Below, piece by piece: positions 35,181 to 43,348 of a DNA stretch of 51,696 nt. A program made the translations under genes and the position numbers. The stretch is from positions 1-51,696 of the forward strand of contig CALUWJ010000013.1 in NCBI GenBank assembly GCA_944324455.1. The letters run 5' to 3'. Below the pieces are notes generated by a model. That model did no database searches. It had not been told where the DNA came from and saw only the letters and a program-made list of their open reading frames with translations. Source of the DNA: Candidatus Gastranaerophilales bacterium (GTDB lineage: Bacteria; Cyanobacteriota; Vampirovibrionia; Gastranaerophilales; Gastranaerophilaceae). Within the stretch, counting starts at the first letter, position 1. Each line of letters begins with the position of its first letter.

Positions 35181-35847
35181 AAGTCGGGTATAAGCCGAGT
35201 TCTGTATTAAGATAATTATCTATCTGACGCGTTTTTTCTTGCAATTTTCCAATTGGAAACGGAAATAGCACCTTCTTGCAAAGTCAAACTTGCAGCCAAT
35301 CGGGGTTTACCTTGCCTGATATCTCACGATATCAGCGGTGGGCTTTTACTCCGCCGTTGCACTTGTACTGAATTAATCAGTAACATATTTTCTGTGGCAC
35401 TTTCCTCACCCTCGCGGGCACTTGGATTTCCCAAGCAAATCTGCTATTTAGGCTGCCCGGACTTTCCTCATACCTGATGCGAACTACGGTGTGATAGGTG
35501 TAAGCTCCTGTGGAAATCAAAGATTTCCACGCACCCCAAGGGTGTTTCCAATCCGTAAGCTCATTACTTCGCTAACGGATTGTGGGCATCGCCTATCAAA
35601 AGTTTCAGCCTAAAAATGCCAACGCTCAACGCATTGTCATTTTTTAACGGCTTTCACTCTGGCTTGCGCTTCTAGTTCGCCCTGCGAACTACGGTTCGCT
35701 TTGCTCAGGTACGGTATCCGCTCTGTCCGCCAGACCTCAACAGTCTGCCGTCACGAGCTTCACACACCTTTGCCTTCGCTTTGCTTACCTAGTTCGCCCT
35801 GCGAACTACGGTTCGCTTTGCTCAGGTACGCAATTATCAGCCGACTT
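35181..35847 (-). ncRNA. rnpB: RNase P RNA (class A) with greatly expanded P3 arm
   Basis: Catalytic RNA for tRNA 5' maturation. On the minus strand P1 is AAGTCGG/CCGACTT (35841-35847 with 35181-35187). P2 is CGTACCTGA/TCAGGTATG (35822-35830 with 35469-35477). The universal GAGGAAAGTCCGGGC follows P2, and ACAGAACTCGGCTTATA lies near the 3' end. Total length is about 667 nt against roughly 350-400 for class A. Almost all of the surplus lies between the P2 strands (about 344 nt, normally a few tens). That arm contains copies of the dispersed repeat and three perfect hairpins. Confidence 0.93.
35672..35830 (-). repeat. 117-bp repeat with 42-bp direct repeats inside rnpB
   Basis: Positions 35672-35713 and 35789-35830 carry a 42-bp near-perfect direct repeat (CTAGTTCGCCCTGCGAACTA and onwards, ending CAGGTACG), offset by 117 bp. 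Between them lies the dispersed-repeat core (AAGGTGTGTG...GGATACCGTACC on the minus strand). The duplicated part includes the P2 5' strand CGTACCTGA, so the RNA has two candidate P2 5' strands. The period equals the 118-bp insertion seen in the tRNA array. Confidence 0.8.
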
Positions 35848-35991
35848 TTTTAAATATTATAACATCAATATTTAAAAATATAATGATATTTAAAAATAGT
35901 TTCATTCTTATTATCTTAAACTAATTAAAATTACTCTAAAGGCATTAACCTGTTTAAATCTACATCAAGGGCCTTTGCTTTCATGTTAACA

Positions 35992-37338
35992 CTATATCTT
36001 AACATCTCTCATCATGTCTTTTAAGGTTTGAATAGTAGTATCCATAGAAACAATATCGGTTGTTTTTTGCTGCAAAAATGCATTTATTCTTGGCATAAGC
36101 TCAATTGCAACGTCAAGTCTTGGATTAGACCCTGCTTGATACATACCAACATCAATCAAGTCTTTATTTTCTCGATATAGTGCCATTAAATTTCTCATTT
36201 TTCCTGCTGCTTCTTTGTGTTCATCATCACAAATTGCACTCATCAACCTTGAAATTGAACCAAGCGCATCAACAGCGGGGTAATGGTTTTGTTCTGCTAC
36301 TTTTCTTGATAAGAAAATGTGTCCATCCACAATACCGCGCACAATATCAACAATAGGGTCTGTTATATCATCCCCCTCCATTAAAACTGTATAAAGAGCA
36401 GTAACAGAGCCTTTTTCAGAATTTCCTGTGCGTTCAAGTGCTCTTTGAAGCCAAGAGAAAATGCTTGGAGGATATCCTTTCATGGTGGGTGGTTCACCCA
36501 ATGATAGCCCTACTTCACGCCCTGCCATAGCGCAACGGGTCACAGTGTCTGTCATTAAGAAAACTTTTTTACCTTGATCTCTGAAATATTCGCAAACTGT
36601 TGTGGCTGCAAGCAGGCATTTCATTCTGATTAGAGGCGGTTGGTCGCCTGTTGCACAAACTATGACAGATTTTTTCATGCCTTCTTCTTTCAATGAATCC
36701 ACAATAAACTCTTTAACTTCTCTGCCGCGTTCTCCAATCAATGCTACAACATTAACATCAGCATCAGAATTTCTTGCAATCATGCCCAAAAGTGTTGATT
36801 TACCAACGCCAGAACCTGCAAAAAGCCCCATGCGCTGTCCTGTTCCCATGGTCAACAATCCATCTATAACTCTTACTCCTGTTGACATTTGTTCGGTTAT
36901 TATTGGTCTATGAAAAGCATCAGGAATTGTGCCATTAATATTCATATATTTAGCATTTGAAATATCCATGGGTTTTGAATCCATGGGTTCACCTAGGGGA
37001 TTCACTAATCTGCCCAATAAAAAATCACCAACAGGGAATAAAATAGGTGCTCCTGTTGTTTCAACCAATGAGCCTTGTCCTATGCCTTCACCATCATATA
37101 AAAGTAATAATTGAGCAACATCTCCTTTAAAAGCTTGAACTTCAGCAGCTTTTTTTTCTCCTGTATAAGTTTGAATATAACATAAATCGCCAATTTTAAG
37201 CCCCGGAAGTTTAACTTCAACAGTTAAACCTAAAAGCTTTGAAACAACGCCTTTATATTTATATAAATCAGCATTTTCAACAGTTTGCAAGGCTTTTTGT
37301 TTTAAATTATGAAGTTTATATTCTAATTCTTCTTTCAT
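35992..37338 (-). CDS. fliI: Flagellum-specific ATPase FliI
   Basis: Hexameric ATPase that feeds the export gate. Walker A is GLFAGSGVGKSTLLGMIAR (about 162-180). The segment MKGYPPSIFSWLQRALERTG (about 285-304) is a FliI/F1-like signature. It is 448 aa with the usual beta-barrel N-terminal domain. The start is the ATG at 37338; TATAAT ends 7 nt upstream and no ribosome site is present. It is isolated: the other flagellar genes are 25 kb away on the other strand, and fliH/fliJ are not adjacent. Confidence 0.95.
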   Translation of the reverse strand: MKEELEYKLHNLKQKALQTVENADLYKYKGVVSKLLGLTVEVKLPGLKIGDLCYIQTYTGEKKAAEVQAFKGDVAQLLLLYDGEGIGQGSLVETTGAPILFPVGDFLLGRLVNPLGEPMDSKPMDISNAKYMNINGTIPDAFHRPIITEQMSTGVRVIDGLLTMGTGQRMGLFAGSGVGKSTLLGMIARNSDADVNVVALIGERGREVKEFIVDSLKEEGMKKSVIVCATGDQPPLIRMKCLLAATTVCEYFRDQGKKVFLMTDTVTRCAMAGREVGLSLGEPPTMKGYPPSIFSWLQRALERTGNSEKGSVTALYTVLMEGDDITDPIVDIVRGIVDGHIFLSRKVAEQNHYPAVDALGSISRLMSAICDDEHKEAAGKMRNLMALYRENKDLIDVGMYQAGSNPRLDVAIELMPRINAFLQQKTTDIVSMDTTIQTLKDMMRDVKI

Positions 37339-37371
37339 CAAAATAATTATATCATTTTTTATTATAAAAAC

Positions 37372-38184
37372 CTATTCATAAGGAATTTCTAATTCATCAC
37401 ATAAAGAATTAAAATAATTTATTGAATCATATAATGCTTTTTCATCAAAAATTTCAAAAGTAATTTTTGGATATAAATGCATATTTTTAAGAGTCAAAAG
37501 AACTTCTTTAATATTAATGCTGCCTTCTAACAAGGATGAATGAGAATCTTCATCTTTAAAATTATTATGAAAATGCATGTGTTTTAGCATTATTCCATAT
37601 TCTTTTATCCAATCAGAAATGTTTAATTCAGAATGTAAATTGCAATGACCGATATCAATTGTTGCACCAAAATTTTTTGAATTAACAGCGGCTATAATCG
37701 ACCTTATAAGTTCAGGGTTTGATTCATGGACATTTTCTAGCGTTGCTGTTATTCCTGCATCTTCAAAATTTTTAATAAAATCATTAAAAAATTCAATGTT
37801 TTTTAAAAAAAACATTTCTTTATATTTTTGTTGTTTTAAAAGATTATTAAAACAAGTATGAAAAACAACCAAAGAAACATCAAATTCATGGGCTAAATCA
37901 AAACTTTGATAATATCTTTTTAGGCTTGCTTGGGCAATTAAAGGGTCTTTTGCTGCAATATTAAGATTAGAAAAAAACCCATGCAAAGTAATTTCATTAT
38001 CAAAATCAGCTAAAATTGCTTTATATTCTTTTTTATTTTTTTCAAAATCTATTTCAATATCAGCCAATCTTCCAAAACGAGAAATCTCAATACCGCAATT
38101 TAATTCCTGCGCAATATTAACCGCTTTTGAAAAATCATGGTATGATACCGTTGAGGAGATAAATCTTTTTAGTTTGTTATTCAT
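37372..38184 (-). CDS. TIM-barrel protein, sugar-phosphate isomerase/AP endonuclease family 2 type
   Basis: The pattern of alternating beta strands with metal-ligand residues fits the xylose-isomerase-like TIM-barrel family. ATLENVHESNPELI (Glu about 155), TIDIGHCNLHSEL (Asp/His about 187-190), HMHFHNNF (His about 212-214) and ITFEIFDE (Glu about 253) would hold two or three metals. It is 270 aa. The substrate cannot be given. It lies just upstream of fliI on the same strand. The ATG is 6 nt behind TATAAT (38191-38196) with no ribosome binding site, as in other apparently leaderless genes here. Confidence 0.82.
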   Translation of the reverse strand: MNNKLKRFISSTVSYHDFSKAVNIAQELNCGIEISRFGRLADIEIDFEKNKKEYKAILADFDNEITLHGFFSNLNIAAKDPLIAQASLKRYYQSFDLAHEFDVSLVVFHTCFNNLLKQQKYKEMFFLKNIEFFNDFIKNFEDAGITATLENVHESNPELIRSIIAAVNSKNFGATIDIGHCNLHSELNISDWIKEYGIMLKHMHFHNNFKDEDSHSSLLEGSINIKEVLLTLKNMHLYPKITFEIFDEKALYDSINYFNSLCDELEIPYE

Positions 38185-38190
38185 AATTAA

Positions 38191-38196
38191 ATTATA
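38191..38196 (-). promoter_or_regulatory. -10 box 6 nt from the TIM-barrel start codon
   Basis: TATAAT on the minus strand, followed by TTAATT and ATG. The start of transcription would coincide with the start codon. No clear -35 element. Confidence 0.4.
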
Positions 38197-38219
38197 GTTT
38201 AAAAAATAAGAAAATTAAA

Positions 38220-38420
38220 ATGTATATAATTGAATTATTTTTAAAGATTAAAGACGATATAAAAAACGGTAAATTTAAAAAACAACCTAAAGAAACTGAA
38301 GAAATCGAAAAATGCAACCATTTATTTGTCCCAATTGATTCAACTGGAAGAATTTTGGCCTGTTCAAAATGCGGTATGATTTATAAATTAAAAAAAGGCG
38401 AAGTTAATCCTTTTAAATAA
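38220..38420 (+). CDS. Small protein with C-terminal zinc-ribbon-like motif (66 aa)
   Basis: A short hydrophobic/amphipathic N-terminus (MYIIELFLKIKDDIKNGKFK) is followed by a C-terminal Cys cluster: CNHLFVPIDS...CSKCGMIYKL. The pattern Cys-x-His...Cys-x2-Cys could bind one zinc. It is divergent from the TIM-barrel gene, with 35 nt between the starts, and followed by an inverted repeat (38420-38444). Codon use is ordinary. Probably a real small gene; function unknown. Confidence 0.65.
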   Translation: MYIIELFLKIKDDIKNGKFKKQPKETEEIEKCNHLFVPIDSTGRILACSKCGMIYKLKKGEVNPFK

Positions 38421-38444
38421 AATTTGGAAGACCTTCCAAATTTT
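38420..38444 (+). terminator. Inverted repeat, probable terminator
   Basis: AAATTTGGAAGA/CCTTCCAAATTT with a short T run, directly after the stop of the 66-aa gene. Confidence 0.6.
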
Positions 38445-38542
38445 AAGCAAAAATAGGGGGTTTTAATAAAAAATCTGTTATACTAAAAAATGTAGCAGTT
38501 ATCTTATTATAAAGAAAAGGAGTGGTGGTGCAGAAAAAAAGA

Positions 38543-39223
38543 TTAATTTAACAAATCAGGGCGCCTTGTTTTTGTTCTTTTAAGACTTTCTTTTTTTCTA
38601 TATTCATCAATTTCTTTGTGATTGCCGTTCAATAATACATCTGGAACTTTCATTCCCCTATATTCGCGGGGTTTTGTGTAGTGCGGATATTCTAAAAGCC
38701 CATTTAGCCCTTTTGAAAAACTATCGTCATGGGCGCATTTATCTTTCCCAAGATAATTTGGAATGTTTCTTGAAATGCTGTCTATTAAAATTAAAGCAGG
38801 AAGTTCACCGCCTGTTAAAACAAAATCGCCGATTGAAATTTCTCTTGGAGCTAAACCCAGTCTTATTCTTTCATCAAACCCCTCATAATGACCGCAAAGA
38901 AGAATTATTTGCTTTTTTTGAGATAATTCAAGCGCAATATTTTGATTATATTTTTCTCCTTGTGGAGTTAACATAATAAATTCAAAGTCATCTTCTTTTT
39001 TTATTGCTTCTAAGCAATCAAATACAGGTTGACACATTAAAACCATTCCATCACCTCCGCCATAGGGAGTGTCATCCACTCTTTTATGTTTATCAAGAGT
39101 GTAGTCTCTTGGGTTATGAGTTTCAACAGATATTAAACCCGCCTCAATTCCTCTTTTTGTGATGGATTGAGTGCAATAATCGTTAATAATATCAGGAAAA
39201 AGAGTTATAACATCATATTTCAT
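38543..39223 (-). CDS. trmD: tRNA (guanine37-N1)-methyltransferase
   Basis: Methylates G37 of tRNAs reading CNN and some GNN codons, preventing frameshifts. It has the SPOUT fold with the deep trefoil-knot segment LLCGHYEGFDERI (about 110-122), EISIGDFVLTGGELPAL (about 131-147) and the C-terminal YTKPREYRG. The N-terminus is DVITLFPDI. The 226 residues are slightly short of the typical 230-255. rpsP, rimM and rplS, frequent neighbours, are absent. A terminator-like hairpin lies between it and pnp. Confidence 0.96.
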   Translation of the reverse strand: MKYDVITLFPDIINDYCTQSITKRGIEAGLISVETHNPRDYTLDKHKRVDDTPYGGGDGMVLMCQPVFDCLEAIKKEDDFEFIMLTPQGEKYNQNIALELSQKKQIILLCGHYEGFDERIRLGLAPREISIGDFVLTGGELPALILIDSISRNIPNYLGKDKCAHDDSFSKGLNGLLEYPHYTKPREYRGMKVPDVLLNGNHKEIDEYRKKESLKRTKTRRPDLLN

Positions 39224-39266
39224 AACTTTAGACCTTAAATTTATAAGACCAAATTATTTTAACATA

Positions 39267-39299
39267 AAAAATGAGCCTAATTTAGATTAGGCTCATTTT
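39267..39299 (-). terminator. Intrinsic terminator of pnp
   Basis: AAATGAGCCTAATT and its complement GATTAGGCTCATTT, flanked by A/T runs, lie 15 nt after the pnp stop on the minus strand. Confidence 0.85.
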
Positions 39300-39314
39300 A
39301 ATATAAAAATCAAA

Positions 39315-41456
39315 TTAACTTAAAGAAGCTCTTTCTTCATCTGTTAAACCTTTAATTGTAAGATTTACTCTGCCTTTATCATCGATTTTTTGAACTTTAA
39401 CAATAACTTCTTGACCTATTGTTAAGTGTGGTTCAATAGTTTCAATTCTTTCATTGCAAATTTGTGAAATATGCACCATACCGTCTTTTCCGGGGGCTAA
39501 TTCAACAAAAGCGCCGATAGGAATAATTCTTACGACTTTTCCTTTGCAAACCATACCAACTTCAGGCTTGAAAGTTAAATCATGAATCATTTTCTTAGCT
39601 AATTCAGCACCTTCTTTATCATTCGAAGTGATTGTAACTTTGCCATCATCTTGGATATCAATTTCAGCACCTGTGGCATCAATAATGCTTCTAATCATTT
39701 TACCGCCAGGTCCGATTACTGTTCCTATGTCTTCTTGGTCAATAGTCATAGTTAATAATCTTGGTGCATTAGGTGAAATTTCAGGTCTTGGAGCGCTGAT
39801 TGCTTCTTTCATACATTCCATAATATGTAATCTGCCTTCTTTAGCTTGAGCTAAAGCGCGTCTTAGAGTCGGATTTGAAATGCCTTTAATTTTCATATCC
39901 ATTTGAAGAGCAGTGATACCCTCTGTATTACCTGTAACTTTAAAATCCATATCGCCCAAAAAGTCTTCAATTCCTTGAATATCAGTTAAAACGATATCTG
40001 TATCATCTTCATGGATTAAACCCATTGCAACACCGCTTATCATGCATTTAACAGGTACACCTGCATCCATTAATGCCATTGAACTTGCACAAGTTGAACC
40101 CATTGAAGTTGAACCGTTTGATTCTAATACATCAGATGTAACTCTGATTGAATATGGAAATTCTTCTTGTGACGGAAGTGCGGGAACGTTAGCTCTTTCA
40201 GCTAAATTACCATGACCTACTTCACGACGGCCTGGGCCTCTTAGGGGTTTAACTTCACCAACTGAGAAGCCTGGGAAGATATATTTGTGCATATAGTGTT
40301 TTGTTTTAATCGGGTCAACACCGTCAAGCTCTTGAGCCATACCGGGGCCAGCCAAAGTTGCAACTGATAAAATTTGTGTTTGACCGCGAGTGAAAACAGC
40401 TGAACCATGAACAACAGGAAGAACACCAACTTCACACCATATTGGGCGAACTTCTGTTACTGTTCTGCCGTCTGCTCTTATACCTTCATTTTTAATCATG
40501 GCACGCATAATTTTCTTTTCAAGAGCTTTAAATTCTTCTGCTACAAAATCAATTCCAGTTTCTTCAATCATTTTAGCAATAGGATGTTCATCCCCTAAAG
40601 CTTCGATTTTTTCTTTAACAGTTTCTTTGATTTTATCTAATTTTTCGCTTCTTTCGTCTCTATCTGTTGTATGATATGCATCAACAACAGCGTCATAAGC
40701 AGTATCTTTAATAATTTGAGCTAATTCAGATGTATCATAAGGGTTAACAAATTCTTGTCTTTCAACGCCGCATTCTTTTGCAAATTCAATTTGAGCATCG
40801 CATTGTTTTGCGATTTCAACTTGCGCAAATTCAACAGCTGCCATAATATCATCTTCTGTTACAAATTTACAACCTGCTTCAACCATTATTACAGACTCTT
40901 TTGTACCTGCAATAACAATATTCATGTCAGATTTTTCATCTTGTGAATGAGTCGGATTTGCAATGAATTCTCCATCTATTCTTCCTACTCTGACAGCTCC
41001 CACAGGGCCTTCAAAAGGTGCGCCTGATAACATTAAGGCTGTTGAAGCACCGATTATTGATAAAATATCGGGTTGTTCTTGTTCATCATAAGCAAATAGT
41101 TGTGAAACAATTTGAACATCGTTTCTATATCCTTTAGGCCATAGAGGTCTGATTGGTCTATCTATTAATCTTGAAATTAAAATTGCTTTTTCTGAGCTTC
41201 TTCCCTCGGTTCTTGTGTAGCCTCCGGGGATTTTACCTACTGCAGACATTCTTTCTTCGTAGTCTATTAAAAGAGGGAAGAAATCTATACCCACACGAGG
41301 TTCTTTACTAACTGTTGCATGGACAAATAGCATTGTATCGCCGCAACGTACAGTAACAGAAGAAGTTGCTTGTTTTGCATACTTTCCTGTTTCAACTTCA
41401 ACGGTTTTCCCACCAACCGTTAGAATCATTTTTTTGCTTTCCGGTTTGTTTGACAT
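39315..41456 (-). CDS. pnp: Polynucleotide phosphorylase
   Basis: 3'-5' phosphorolytic exoribonuclease of the RNA degradation machinery. Two RNase PH-like domains (about 10-230 and 315-545) surround a helical domain. The second has the catalytic FSVGEVKPLRGPGRREVGHG and SSMALMDAGVP segments. A KH domain (TIGPGGKMIRSIIDATGAEI, given here from about 565) and an S1 domain (about 625-695, KVVRIIPIGAFVELAPGKDG) follow. It is 713 aa, complete. Ribosome site AAGAAAGAAGAAA is weak. Confidence 0.97.
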   Translation of the reverse strand: MSNKPESKKMILTVGGKTVEVETGKYAKQATSSVTVRCGDTMLFVHATVSKEPRVGIDFFPLLIDYEERMSAVGKIPGGYTRTEGRSSEKAILISRLIDRPIRPLWPKGYRNDVQIVSQLFAYDEQEQPDILSIIGASTALMLSGAPFEGPVGAVRVGRIDGEFIANPTHSQDEKSDMNIVIAGTKESVIMVEAGCKFVTEDDIMAAVEFAQVEIAKQCDAQIEFAKECGVERQEFVNPYDTSELAQIIKDTAYDAVVDAYHTTDRDERSEKLDKIKETVKEKIEALGDEHPIAKMIEETGIDFVAEEFKALEKKIMRAMIKNEGIRADGRTVTEVRPIWCEVGVLPVVHGSAVFTRGQTQILSVATLAGPGMAQELDGVDPIKTKHYMHKYIFPGFSVGEVKPLRGPGRREVGHGNLAERANVPALPSQEEFPYSIRVTSDVLESNGSTSMGSTCASSMALMDAGVPVKCMISGVAMGLIHEDDTDIVLTDIQGIEDFLGDMDFKVTGNTEGITALQMDMKIKGISNPTLRRALAQAKEGRLHIMECMKEAISAPRPEISPNAPRLLTMTIDQEDIGTVIGPGGKMIRSIIDATGAEIDIQDDGKVTITSNDKEGAELAKKMIHDLTFKPEVGMVCKGKVVRIIPIGAFVELAPGKDGMVHISQICNERIETIEPHLTIGQEVIVKVQKIDDKGRVNLTIKGLTDEERASLS

Positions 41457-41705
41457 TTTTTTCTTCTTTCTTTTTTATAACCTTAATTTATATGAGAATT
41501 TTATAATAAATCAGCATTTCACGCAATAAGAAGTTATTTTGAAAAAAGTAAGAAAAAATATTATATTTACATATTGTATATAAATATAATTTATACTATT
41601 AATATAAATATAATGTGTATGTTTAAATATTGCTCAATATTTAAAATGACTATGTTTAGACATATATGTAATGTGTTTTTTTAAAAAATATATTAAAAGT
41701 TTTTT

Positions 41706-42146
41706 ATGAATTTGTTTAAAAAAATATCGATAATTTTTGTTTGTTTAAATGGGTTGCTGTTTTTTAATATTGCACATGCAAAAGCTCAATACAGCCATTG
41801 TGAAGCCAGTTATCAATATGCTTGGTGTACTCTAAATAATGGAATTATGGAATATAGAAACGATGATAAAACAAGAATTGATTGTTTAACTAAAACGCAT
41901 GCTGTTGAATTTGATTTTGCTAAAAAATGGGCTGAAAGCGTAGGGCAGGCGCTTTATTATAGCGCAGTTACAGGAAAAAGAGCAAAAGTTGTTTTGATTA
42001 TTAATCAACCAAGAGAAATGATGTATTTAAAAAGAGTTGAAAAATTAGCCAAGATATATGATTTTGATTTTGAATATGTTACAAATGCAATTTTAAAACT
42101 TGATAAAGACGGAAGATGTTCTTATTGCAAGTGTAAATGCAGATAG
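41706..42146 (+). CDS. Secreted Cys-rich protein with nuclease-like (PD-(D/E)XK-type) core
   Basis: A signal peptide (about 1-25, ending IAHAKA) precedes a small domain with RIDCLTKTHAVEFDFAKKW (about 59-77) and AESVGQALYYSAVTGKRAKV (about 78-97). The order Asp-x-Cys...Glu-x-Asp...Lys-Lys resembles the catalytic core of a restriction-endonuclease-like fold seen in small exported proteins of several gut bacteria. The C-terminus is CSYCKCKCR, which may be involved in disulfides or metal binding. It stands alone behind a very AT-rich upstream region with no clear ribosome site. Nuclease activity is inference. Confidence 0.7.
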   Translation: MNLFKKISIIFVCLNGLLFFNIAHAKAQYSHCEASYQYAWCTLNNGIMEYRNDDKTRIDCLTKTHAVEFDFAKKWAESVGQALYYSAVTGKRAKVVLIINQPREMMYLKRVEKLAKIYDFDFEYVTNAILKLDKDGRCSYCKCKCR

Positions 42147-42173
42147 TCAAATAGCTAAAGAATTGATATTTAT

Positions 42174-42542
42174 TTATGCTCCATCCAAGCTGTTTTCAAT
42201 GCAAAAATCATTTTCTCTTCTATTTAATCTATAATGCATTTCTTTAATATCAGAAGAAATATCAACAGTTGCCCAATCCGAAAAGCCATTATTTGTTACA
42301 ACACTTCCAAGTCTTGATATATCTTTATTTTCATATTCAACAGAAGCTTTAAGCCAATTTTGGCTATCTAAATATAAAATAACTCCTGCTTGATCAAATC
42401 TTTTTTTGGACGAATATTCAACTTTAATTGTAAAAGAAAAATATTTTTCACTAATTTTTGTTTGAACAAAAGAGGCATTGTCATGTTGGAAATTATAATA
42501 GGTATTTTGCCACAAGTCAGTGTTGGGTTTAGTTATAAATTT
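42174..42542 (-). pseudogene. Remnant of a DUF1349 protein
   Basis: The frame contains the DUF1349 core: KPNTDLWQNTYYNFQHDNA (matching the family's TDFWQxTxYGFxxDN), LDSQNWLKASVEYEN, and FCIENSLDG at the end. The family continues for about 60 residues after that last motif, but here the frame stops at once. On the 5' side a stop codon lies just before the conserved region and the only start is a TTG inside it. Both ends are thus missing. Codon use is normal, so decay is recent. Confidence 0.7.
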
Positions 42543-42576
42543 TTAAATTTACTCTGGATGCTGCCTCTTAAATTTT

Positions 42577-42670
42577 GACTAGCACATACCGAAGTGAGTG
42601 CGTTGTTCGAGCGATTTTACAGAGCGGCTGGATGAAGCCCAAAAGCGGAATACTAAAATTGCGAGGTGTC
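42577..42670 (+). ncRNA. Candidate structured RNA in front of ylxR
   Basis: A G+C-richer block with nested pairings: GCGATTTTA (42611-42619) with TAAAATTGC (42654-42662), GGCT/AGCC (42626-42639) and an upstream GCAC...GTGC hairpin. It ends with AAAAATTTTATTTT, 31 nt before the ylxR ATG. It may be a leader RNA or an independent small RNA. I could not match it to a known class. Strand chosen from the neighbour. Confidence 0.35.
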
Positions 42671-42700
42671 AAAAATTTTATTTTATTCTAAAATATTTTT

Positions 42701-42961
42701 ATGAAAGAAATTTTAAGAAAATGTCAAGCTTGTCTTGAAATAAAAGACAGAAATGAAATGATAAAAATTACAAAATTAAAAAATGGCACTCTAAAAGTTA
42801 ATCCATCATCAAAAGAGCTTGGCAGAAGCGTTTATGTATGCAAAAATCCGGAATGTGTTAAAATTTTTATTAAAAAGAAAAAATTAAAAACAGCGCTCAA
42901 ATATTCAAACACAGATGAAATTTTAAAAACAGAAGAAATAATAAAAGGCTTACTTAATTAA
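42701..42961 (+). CDS. ylxR: YlxR-family RNA-binding protein
   Basis: Small basic protein (86 aa). It opens with RKCQACLEIKDRNEMIKI and continues to GRSVYVCKNPECVKIFIKKK, matching the DUF448 pattern (RxCxxC...GRGxYxC). The family usually sits between nusA and infB and in Bacillus has been linked to RNase P RNA and gene regulation. Here neither nusA nor infB is present, and it follows a candidate structured RNA. Its stop lies in a bidirectional terminator shared with the HU gene. Confidence 0.88.
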   Translation: MKEILRKCQACLEIKDRNEMIKITKLKNGTLKVNPSSKELGRSVYVCKNPECVKIFIKKKKLKTALKYSNTDEILKTEEIIKGLLN

Positions 42962-42972
42962 GTAAGCCTTTT
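42943..42972. terminator. Bidirectional intrinsic terminator
   Basis: AAAAGGCTTACTT pairs with AAGTAAGCCTTTT, followed by T-rich sequence on both strands. It includes the ylxR stop and lies 20 nt after the HU stop. Confidence 0.88.
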
Positions 42973-42991
42973 ATTTAAACTCATTAAAGAA

Positions 42992-43264
42992 CTATTTTAC
43001 TAATTCTTTGAATTTTTTACCAGCTGAAAATGCAGGAACTGTTTTTGCTGCAATTTTGATTTCTTTACCTGTTTGAGGATTTCTACCAACTCTTGCAGCT
43101 CTTTTTCTTGGTTCAAAAGTACCAAAACCAACTAAAGTAACTTTTTTACCTTTAGCAACAGTTTTTTGAATAGTTTCAATAGTTGCGCTTAAAATTTCAG
43201 CTGTGTCTTTTTGAGACATTTTAGCACTTGTAGCAACTGCTTTTACTAATTCTTCTTTGTTCAT
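42992..43264 (-). CDS. hup: HU-type DNA-binding protein
   Basis: Nucleoid-associated protein of 90 residues, the standard size. It begins MNKEELVKAVATSAKMSQKD. It has the conserved hinge VTLVGFGTFEPRKRAARVGR and the DNA-contacting arm NPQTGKEIKIAAKTVPAFSA. AAAAAGGAG lies 7 nt before the ATG. Monocistronic. HU and not IHF is favoured by the homodimer-like sequence and the absence of a partner gene. Confidence 0.95.
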   Translation of the reverse strand: MNKEELVKAVATSAKMSQKDTAEILSATIETIQKTVAKGKKVTLVGFGTFEPRKRAARVGRNPQTGKEIKIAAKTVPAFSAGKKFKELVK

Positions 43265-43348
43265 ATCTAACTCCTTTTTAATAACACCCCTCTATTATAC
43301 ACATTTATTGAACTTTGGCAAGGGATTTATCAGTATAAATCAATAAAA

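Noticed and set aside
35253-35477. 74-residue plus-strand open frame
   Set aside because: Antisense to the conserved RNase P RNA core, whose pairings explain the sequence.
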